Assembly (NCBI GenBank): GCA_028698975.1
Contig: JAQVVK010000085.1
Span: 1-8,992, forward strand
Direction: 5' to 3'
From: Victivallaceae bacterium
GTDB lineage: Bacteria > Verrucomicrobiota > Lentisphaeria > Victivallales > Victivallaceae
DNA: 8,992 nt
The position numbers and the translations under genes are program-made. Shown here piece after piece: positions 5,626 through 8,992 of this stretch (position 1 is its first letter; the number at the start of each line of letters is the position of its first letter). A model generated the notes under the pieces. The model was not told the origin of the DNA, searched no databases, and saw only the letters and a list, made by a program, of their open reading frames with translations.

Positions 5626-6294
5626 ATGGCTTCGCCGCATGTCAATGGTTGGCCGCGTATCGAGGCGTGCTTGCGGCGCACCGGTCGTACCCAGTGCGAT
5701 CTGGCGCGGGTGTTGAATATCACGCCGCCGGCGGTTTCTCAGTTCAAAAAGGGGCGGGCCTGTTTCAATCCGCATCAGCTTGAGCGCATTGTCAAATTCT
5801 TGGATTTCGCAGGAGACGAGCTTGATGGATTCTACTCGGACCTTTTTAACGCCCGGTTGATGTGGAGTGACGGCGGTGCGGCGCGAAGCGGGCGGGTCGC
5901 CGTGGCGGGGGAGAACCCGTCACCATCCATTCCGGTGTGCGAATTTGTCAATCTGCACAGCTATGAACCGGCATTGGAGAGCATAGAACACTTCGCCGCC
6001 CGTCATGAATCCGGGCGGTTGTTGTTTGATGGAAGCTCCTCCGTATGCGCCTTTTGCAACGACTCAGACCCGCTTCACCCGATGGTGGTGGTGGACGGAG
6101 CCGCCTACGCTGTCAAGGCCGGCGTGGTATTGCTGGCTTTGCGTGACGGAGAAATCGCCATCTTGCGCGCGGAACCCCGAAAGGACGGCTGGCGTTTCTT
6201 TGATTGCGATCACGATCGGTATCGTTTTGACTGGCATCCGGAGTTGGCTCCGGGGCTGGTTCGCTGGATGCACCCCGCGCTGGCGGTGCGCTGA
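5626..6294 (+). CDS. XRE-type helix-turn-helix regulator with degenerate LexA/S24-like C-terminus
   Basis: The 222-aa protein has an N-terminal helix-turn-helix at about residues 23-44 (QCDLARVLNITPPAVSQFKKG), typical of XRE/Cro-CI proteins. A variable middle follows. Residues about 145-200 resemble the end of a LexA/CI S24 domain: NDSDPLHPMVVVDG (145-158) lines up with the usual GDSM-x-P...GD block, and GVVLLALRDGEIAILRAEP (166-184) with the following strands. In that alignment S147 occupies the nucleophile position, but the usual catalytic lysine is replaced by L180, so self-cleavage is not expected. The alignment is by eye and tentative. A very strong GGGGAGG ribosome binding site (5614-5620) precedes the ATG. 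The gene is divergent from the Cys-cluster/HTH gene and probably regulates the shared intergenic region. Its stop is 2 bp from the end of the MFS gene on the other strand. Confidence 0.8.
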   Translation: MASPHVNGWPRIEACLRRTGRTQCDLARVLNITPPAVSQFKKGRACFNPHQLERIVKFLDFAGDELDGFYSDLFNARLMWSDGGAARSGRVAVAGENPSPSIPVCEFVNLHSYEPALESIEHFAARHESGRLLFDGSSSVCAFCNDSDPLHPMVVVDGAAYAVKAGVVLLALRDGEIAILRAEPRKDGWRFFDCDHDRYRFDWHPELAPGLVRWMHPALAVR

Positions 6295-6296
6295 TC

Positions 6297-7505
6297 TTAA
6301 CTCCTGGGGCGGACGATACCGTCTATTTTGAACTGCATGGCAAAGATCAATATGGCGACGACAGCGATGAATATCGGCAGCAGCCCGAACCCGATCCGGC
6401 CGGCAACTGCGCCGAATGCCGCCGGGATCAATGCGCCGCCCAGCATTCCCGCGCCGCCCTGGTAACCGATTACCGTTGCGGCGGTGGCGTCGTCAAACCT
6501 TTCCGGCGCTGCGTGCATCATCGACGGGTAAAACGACGCAAAGGCGAATCCGGTCAATCCGACGGCCGCAAGCATCATGACCGTGGGGCCGGGGATCATC
6601 AGCAGTAAAGCTCCCGCCGTTGCCGTAATCATGCTGAAGCGGATCAGCGTGGTGTTGCCAATGCGATTGGCGGCAAAACCGATGAGAAACCTTCCGAGTG
6701 TCAGCATGCCCCAGTAACCGGCCACCGCATATCCGGCCGCGGTATTGGAAAAGCCGCGGCATTCGGTCAAAAAAGCAAAACACCACAACCCCATGGAGAA
6801 CTCGATGCCGCAGTAAAGAAACATCATGATCGGGCAGCCGAAAAAGCGGAGGTCGCGGGTTACCCGGCCGGCCAGTTTGGGGCTGGCTTGATCGTCGGGT
6901 GCTGAATTGTTTTGTTCGCGCCACAAGCCGAGCGTAAATAGAAAAATCACCGCAAGCGCGAGTTGTATTGCCGCAATAACCCCATATCCCCAACGCCACG
7001 AGAAGCCGCCGTCGAGCAGCGCGGTCGCCAGCATCGGCGCGCCGCTTGCACCGATGCCCCAGCAACAGTGAAGCCAGCTCATATCACGGCTGGTGTAGTG
7101 TTTAGCCACATAGAAATTCATGCCGGTATCGACGGCTCCCTGTCCGAAACCGAGCGGTATGGCAAAGCATAAAATCCCCCACCATGCGGGGCTGAACGCG
7201 GTGCCAAGCATGGCTCCGCCGGTGACGAATCCGCAGACCATTAGCAGTTTACCGGTGCCGGTGCGGCGCAGGATCGCTCCGCTTAAAAAGGCGGAGATGG
7301 CCGAGCAGATAGTGAGCAGTACGGTAATAATGCCGGCATACTGGATCGGCAGGCAAAATTCGCGGTGTATCGGGTCCCAAGTCACGCCGAGGATGGTGTC
7401 CGGCAGGCCGAGACTCACGAATCCGACATAAATAATGCCGAGCAGCACCATGCGCTGCGAAGTTGGTGAAAGCGATAACAACCAATTTTGTATAACCGAC
7501 TTCAT
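6297..7505 (-). CDS. MFS transporter, FHS-like (possible sugar permease)
   Basis: This 402-aa inner-membrane protein has about twelve hydrophobic segments (roughly 19-41, 55-77, 87-104, 109-129, 144-165, 172-194, 222-246, 256-278, 288-305, 309-328, 343-366, 371-391) with a polar central loop at 195-220, the usual major facilitator layout. The LGLPDTILGVTW stretch near TM1 (32-43), GFGQGAVDTGMN (119-130) and GYWGMLTLGR (263-272) recall the fucose/glucose:H+ symporter (FHS) branch, so a sugar substrate is plausible but unproven. The frame is open to 7589, but the ATG at 7505 is chosen because GGGAG lies 5 nt upstream and the protein then has a normal short N-terminus. It is divergent from guaA and convergent with the XRE gene, with only 2 bp between the stops, so the two transcripts must overlap unless termination occurs within the coding regions. 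Confidence 0.88.
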   Translation of the reverse strand: MKSVIQNWLLSLSPTSQRMVLLGIIYVGFVSLGLPDTILGVTWDPIHREFCLPIQYAGIITVLLTICSAISAFLSGAILRRTGTGKLLMVCGFVTGGAMLGTAFSPAWWGILCFAIPLGFGQGAVDTGMNFYVAKHYTSRDMSWLHCCWGIGASGAPMLATALLDGGFSWRWGYGVIAAIQLALAVIFLFTLGLWREQNNSAPDDQASPKLAGRVTRDLRFFGCPIMMFLYCGIEFSMGLWCFAFLTECRGFSNTAAGYAVAGYWGMLTLGRFLIGFAANRIGNTTLIRFSMITATAGALLLMIPGPTVMMLAAVGLTGFAFASFYPSMMHAAPERFDDATAATVIGYQGGAGMLGGALIPAAFGAVAGRIGFGLLPIFIAVVAILIFAMQFKIDGIVRPRS

Positions 7506-7526
7506 AAATGCTCCCATGTGTTTTAT

Positions 7527-7556
7527 ATAATGTAATCTTTTAGCCTGTTTTTTCAA
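7527..7556 (-). promoter_or_regulatory. Weak candidate promoter for the MFS gene
   Basis: On the minus strand TTGAAA (7556-7551) is followed after 18 bp by CATTAT (7532-7527), four of six -10 matches. An overlapping TTATAT is another possible -10. The ATG is about 22 nt downstream, so the leader would be short. Confidence 0.35.
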
Positions 7557-7605
7557 TTCAAAAGAGATTTGAACAGAAAAAAACGTCAATTACTCTTGCG
7601 TTCGC

Positions 7606-7634
7606 TTGCAAAATCATGGTTGGTGATATACAAT
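7606..7634 (+). promoter_or_regulatory. Predicted sigma70-type promoter for guaA
   Basis: TTGCAA (7606-7611) and TACAAT (7629-7634) are separated by exactly 17 bp. The -10 matches consensus at five of six bases. A perfect 10-bp palindrome, ACAATATTGT (7630-7639), overlaps the -10 and could bind a regulator. The predicted leader of about 57 nt contains a small GGCGT/ACGCC hairpin (7652-7665) and is too short for a known purine riboswitch. Confidence 0.6.
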
Positions 7635-7697
7635 ATTGTTCAATCGAAAATGGCGTTATGACGCCGCAATCATCAAATCATACAGACAGGAAAAAAG

Positions 7698-8678
7698 ATG
7701 AATCCCAACAAAAGACCGGAAGACATGGTTCGCATTACCACCCGCGAATTGGCCGATAAGTTTATTGCCGGGCAGATCGCCGAGGTCAGAAAACAGGTGG
7801 GTTCCCGCAAAGTGCTGCTGGCTTTGTCGGGCGGAGTCGATAGCTCGGTGGTCGCCGCCTTGCTGGTCAAGGCGATCGGCCGGCAGTTGATCTGCGTACA
7901 TGTCAATCACGGTCTGATGCGCAAGGGAGAGAGCGAACAGGTGGTCGAGATCTTTCGTAACCAGCTTGACGCCAATCTGGTCTATATTGATGCGTCCGAT
8001 CGCTTCCTTGACAAGCTGGCCGGCGTGGCCGACCCGGAAGCCAAGCGCAAAGTCATCGGCGGTGAATTCATACGGGTGTTCGAGGAGGAGGCCCGCAAAT
8101 TGACCGACGTCGACTTTTTGGCTCAGGGCACCATATACCCGGACATCATCGAAAGCAAAGGCGTCAAAGCGCACCACAACGTCGGCGGACTCCCGGACGA
8201 TCTGCATTTTGAATTGGTCGAGCCGGTAAAGCTGCTGTTTAAGGATGAAGTCCGCGTGGTGGGAGCCGCGCTGGGATTGCCTGACGGCATGGTCAACCGT
8301 CAACCGTTCCCCGGCCCCGGACTTGGCGTGCGCTGCACCGGAGCGATCACCCGCGACCGGCTGGCCGCGCTGCGCGAGTCGGATGCGATCTTGCGCGAGG
8401 AGTTTGACCGCGCCGGGTTGACCGGCAAGGTGTGGCAGTTCTTTACGGTTGTGCCTGATTACCGCTCCACCGGGGTGCGTGACGGCAAACGGTTGTTTGA
8501 CTGGCCGGTGGTAATCCGTGCGGTGAATACGGTCGACGCGATGACTGCGACCGTGCCGGAAATCGACTGGGCGGTGCTCAAGAAGATAACCGACCGCATC
8601 CTGTCCGAAGTTCCCGGGGTTTGCCGGGTGCTTTATGATTTAAGTCCCAAGGGACCGGCCACCATTGAGTGGGAATAA
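7698..8678 (+). CDS. guaA: GMP synthase, ATP-pyrophosphatase subunit only (no glutaminase domain)
   Basis: The enzyme adenylates XMP and replaces the adenylate with ammonia to give GMP, the last step of guanine nucleotide synthesis. At 326 aa it covers only the ATP-pyrophosphatase and dimerisation domains; usual bacterial GuaA proteins are around 510-525 aa with an N-terminal glutamine amidotransferase. Visible motifs are the PP-loop SGGVDSS (44-50), AQGTIYPDIIES (142-153), KAHHNVGGLP (157-166), FPGPGLGVR (204-212) and the C-terminal ending GPATIEWE (319-326). The ATG at 7698 has an AGGA ribosome binding site 7 nt upstream, and the 192 bp before it holds no glutaminase coding, so this is not a mis-called start. 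It resembles the GuaAB subunit of two-subunit enzymes, in which a separate GuaAA protein supplies ammonia. No such partner is in this window. It is preceded by its own promoter and followed by a terminator. Confidence 0.93.
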   Translation: MNPNKRPEDMVRITTRELADKFIAGQIAEVRKQVGSRKVLLALSGGVDSSVVAALLVKAIGRQLICVHVNHGLMRKGESEQVVEIFRNQLDANLVYIDASDRFLDKLAGVADPEAKRKVIGGEFIRVFEEEARKLTDVDFLAQGTIYPDIIESKGVKAHHNVGGLPDDLHFELVEPVKLLFKDEVRVVGAALGLPDGMVNRQPFPGPGLGVRCTGAITRDRLAALRESDAILREEFDRAGLTGKVWQFFTVVPDYRSTGVRDGKRLFDWPVVIRAVNTVDAMTATVPEIDWAVLKKITDRILSEVPGVCRVLYDLSPKGPATIEWE

Positions 8679-8693
8679 AAACATATATTCTTT

Positions 8694-8727
8694 GATTTGA
8701 TTGATTTACGCGTAATTCAATCAAATC
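8694..8727. repeat. 34-bp near-perfect palindrome after guaA
   Basis: Eleven-base arms GATTTGATTGA and TCAATCAAATC flank a single T/T mismatch and a central perfect TTACGCGTAA. The whole dyad therefore has one mismatched pair in 17. It starts 15 bp after the guaA stop. It is AT-rich with no adjoining T-run, so it is not a standard terminator; it may stabilise the mRNA 3' end or be a protein-binding site. Confidence 0.75.
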
Positions 8728-8737
8728 TTGACAAAGA

Positions 8738-8777
8738 ACAAACGCCGGAGTGGTCAAGTGACCACTCCGGCGTTTGT
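8738..8777. terminator. Strong hairpin, probable bidirectional terminator
   Basis: Perfect 19-base arms (ACAAACGCCGGAGTGGTCA and its complement) surround an AG; in RNA the innermost pairs would open to form the loop. On the + strand it is followed by a T-rich but interrupted run (CTTGTCTTGCTCTT), and on the - strand by TTCTTTG. It lies between the ends of guaA and the convergent (-) gene, as expected for a shared terminator. Confidence 0.8.
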
Positions 8778-8789
8778 CTTGTCTTGCTC

Positions 8790-8992
8790 TTAGCGGTTTT
8801 CGATGTAGTGGCGGATATTCGAAACGTTTTCGAATTTCTCCATACCGCTTCCATCGGTGACAACCAGCGTCGGCGCGTGGTTGATGTCGTATTTGCGCGC
8901 CGCCTCCGGGTCCTGATCGGCCAGTATCACCTGATAATCAATGCCGGCCTTGTCAAGGAACTGCTTGGCGGTGCGGCAGTTGGGGCAGGTAC
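8790..8992 (-). CDS. C-terminal glutaredoxin/thioredoxin-like domain (5' end outside window)
   Basis: The last 67 residues are visible. They begin TCPNCRTAKQFLDKAGIDY, which puts a CPNC redox-active pair (C2 and C5 of the visible part) at the start of a long helix, followed by QVILADQDPEAARKYDI, the cis-proline block HAPTLVV and the ending NVSNIRHYIENR. This is a thioredoxin-fold, NrdH/glutaredoxin-like domain that would donate electrons by dithiol-disulfide exchange. From general knowledge, domains of this sort with a similar tail occur at the C-terminus of some anaerobic ribonucleoside-triphosphate reductases (NrdD). That identity is possible but cannot be settled because the rest of the gene lies beyond the right edge. 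A free-standing small redoxin is equally compatible. It ends facing guaA across the hairpin terminator. Confidence 0.75.
   Translation of the reverse strand, partial: TCPNCRTAKQFLDKAGIDYQVILADQDPEAARKYDINHAPTLVVTDGSGMEKFENVSNIRHYIENR

Noticed and set aside
7506..7589. N-terminal extension of the MFS protein by 28 residues
   Set aside because: The extension is AT-rich, overlaps the candidate promoter and lacks a ribosome binding site, whereas the ATG at 7505 has GGGAG at 5 nt.
7635..7697. Purine or guanidine riboswitch in the guaA leader
   Set aside because: The leader after the predicted transcription start is about 57 nt with only one short hairpin; this is too short and lacks the known junction motifs.
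7656..8303. Minus-strand open frame (215 codons) opposite guaA
   Set aside because: It is the antisense of a well-conserved GMP synthase region; no motif or ribosome binding site supports it.
8694..8727. Reading the 34-bp palindrome as the guaA terminator
   Set aside because: The stem is AT-rich and has no T-run on either side; the hairpin at 8738-8777 is a better terminator.
1..8992. CRISPR array, tRNA/rRNA genes, insertion sequence or prophage structural genes
   Set aside because: I saw no regularly spaced repeats beyond the two 19-bp copies, no tRNA-like cloverleaf, no transposase and no phage structural protein. The two HTH genes alone do not show a prophage.

Overview
The window is a GC-rich bacterial chromosome segment of ordinary housekeeping genes, interrupted by one AT-rich regulatory island. 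Nothing fixes the species. Strong Shine-Dalgarno sequences, sigma70-like promoters, tight operons, a HemW-type heme chaperone and a CPNC thiol-redox domain that may be the tail of an anaerobic ribonucleotide reductase suggest a bacterium with an anaerobic lifestyle. Placement near the PVC group is only a guess.

Left part (1-4740, all +): a compact run of the 3' end of pyrB, then pyrC, an M20 amidohydrolase, hemW and truA. Junctions are an 11-bp overlap, a 3-bp gap, an ATGA overlap and a TAATG overlap, so they are very probably one transcript. PyrB and PyrC are consecutive steps of UMP synthesis. The other three genes have no obvious pathway link to pyrimidines.

Middle part (4750-6294): two divergent DNA-binding genes around a 256-bp AT-rich intergenic region. 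The leftward gene encodes a protein with an N-terminal Cys cluster and a helix-turn-helix. It runs into a 55-aa acidic coiled-coil mini-gene in another frame. The rightward gene encodes an XRE-type helix-turn-helix protein with a C-terminus that resembles a catalytically dead LexA/S24 domain. The region between them holds back-to-back promoters that share the 9-mer TTACTTGAA at their -35 regions in mirror orientation, a perfect 19-bp direct repeat (one copy in the leftward promoter spacer, one just upstream of the leftward gene's ribosome binding site), and a separate 11-bp palindrome in the rightward promoter spacer. This looks like a self-contained regulatory switch and is the most unusual part of the window.

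Right part (6297-8992): an MFS transporter (-) meets the XRE gene tail to tail with 2 bp between them and is divergent from a GMP synthase gene (+). That GMP synthase contains only the ATP-pyrophosphatase and dimerisation domains; the glutaminase half is absent and not encoded next to it. After it come a 34-bp near-perfect palindrome and a strong 19-bp-arm hairpin, probably a bidirectional terminator, separating it from the 3' end of a (-) gene ending in a glutaredoxin/thioredoxin-like domain.

No tRNA, rRNA, CRISPR array, transposase or insertion sequence was recognised. No gene-free stretch exceeds 300 bases.
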